This document shows, one piece after another, positions 64,000 to 64,000 of a DNA stretch of 64,000 bases (position 1 is the stretch's first letter; the number at the start of each line of letters is the position of its first letter). Made by a program: the position numbers and the translations under genes. The stretch covers positions 1,736,001 to 1,800,000 of the forward strand of contig NW_026912178.1 in the NCBI RefSeq assembly GCF_963662255.1, in the 5' to 3' direction. The notes beneath the pieces were generated by a model. It did not search any database. It was not told the DNA's origin and was given only the letters and a program-made list of their open reading frames with translations. The stretch comes from Cinclus cinclus. Lineage: Eukaryota; Chordata; Aves; Passeriformes; Cinclidae.

Positions 64000-64000
64000 G

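Larger units (their letters stand above)
1..64000. repeat. Satellite DNA array, ~220 bp monomer, head-to-tail, spanning the whole window
   Basis: The phrase ATTGTGACACCACAG, or a one-base variant, recurs about every 220 bp from the first line to the last, always in the same orientation. About 290 monomers fit. Length variants of 219, 221 and 222 bp exist and shift the phase slightly. Every stretch I inspected aligns to the same monomer, so no unique spacer, transposable element or gene was seen. Nearly all reading frames above 60 codons lie on the minus strand, overlap each other and repeat at the monomer period, which is what a repeat with few stops in one frame produces. Arrays of this kind are known from centromeric, pericentromeric and subtelomeric heterochromatin of eukaryotes; which of these applies is not visible here. 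Both window edges lie inside the array, so its true length is unknown. Confidence 0.98.
35134..64000. repeat. Domain C: alpha/beta-like monomers in a mosaic of recent block duplications
   Basis: Alpha/beta-like monomers return with variants that differ from domain A. Alpha copies mostly carry GGGGGCGCAAAAGG or GGGGGTGCAAAAGG, and beta copies carry ACATTTTGACACCATAG and often AGAGGCGAAGACTC. Alternation is looser than in domain A: runs of two or more alpha-like monomers are common. Shared private variants recur at offsets of 4,178, 5,058, 7,034, 7,477, 8,135, 9,014, 9,234, 11,217, 12,973 and 13,412 bp. The domain runs off the right edge of the window. Confidence 0.88.

Noticed and set aside
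1..64000. CENP-B box or known centromere motif
   Set aside because: I found no match to the TTCG and CGGG core arrangement of the CENP-B box in the monomers I read, so I make no claim of a CENP-B-type centromere.
1..64000. Telomeric repeats (TTAGGG, TTTAGGG and similar)
   Set aside because: No tandem run of such motifs was seen; isolated hexamers in the monomer are not telomere sequence.
1..64000. Assignment to alpha satellite or another named family
   Set aside because: The 220 bp length and the 37 bp hexameric structure do not match the 171 bp alpha satellite, and I do not recognise the sequence as any other named family. Naming a species or family would be a guess.

Overview
The whole 64 kb window is one uninterrupted tandem satellite-DNA array. 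I find no gene, RNA gene, transposon, CRISPR array or unique sequence in it. The basic unit is a monomer of about 220 bp (219-222 bp variants occur), always in the same head-to-tail orientation, about 290 copies in all. The monomer is itself six diverged copies of a 36-37 bp sub-repeat, most of which open with ATTGTGACACC or a close variant (37+37+36+37+36+37 = 220 in a typical copy). Such an array points to a eukaryotic nuclear genome and to centromeric, pericentromeric or other constitutive heterochromatin. I do not recognise the satellite family and cannot name the species.

Layout. Domain A (1 to ~22,616, about 103 monomers) is built mainly of two alternating monomer types, alpha and beta (a 440 bp dimer), with two 219 bp types (gamma, delta) interspersed. 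It carries several layers of higher-order repeats (HORs), including tandem units of 3,517 and 2,197 bp and a 2 kb block repeated 11,650 bp away. Domain B (~22,617 to ~35,133, about 57 monomers) holds more heterogeneous monomers that do not alternate, and they look closer to the six-fold sub-repeat ancestor. A subset carries a TATAAAAA motif and a 221 bp length. Its right half holds a recent, apparently near-perfect 3,304 bp duplication. Domain C (~35,134 to 64,000, about 131 monomers) returns to alpha/beta-like monomers with their own private variants. It is a mosaic of recent duplications, chiefly a 4,178 bp (19-monomer) HOR present twice in tandem, a third time at ~51.4-55.1 kb, and as fragments near 58-64 kb.

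The array therefore has four nested scales: ~37 bp sub-repeat, 220 bp hexamer, 440 bp alpha/beta dimer, and 1.3-4.2 kb HORs that are further copied in blocks up to ~13 kb apart. Nothing here encodes cooperating genes. The short reading frames, nearly all on the minus strand, come from a stop-free frame in the repeat. Since 220 leaves remainder 1 when divided by 3, the frame rotates at each monomer and closes after about 95 codons. Identity statements were made by eye from matching coordinates, shared private variants and selected line-by-line comparisons; no alignment program was run.
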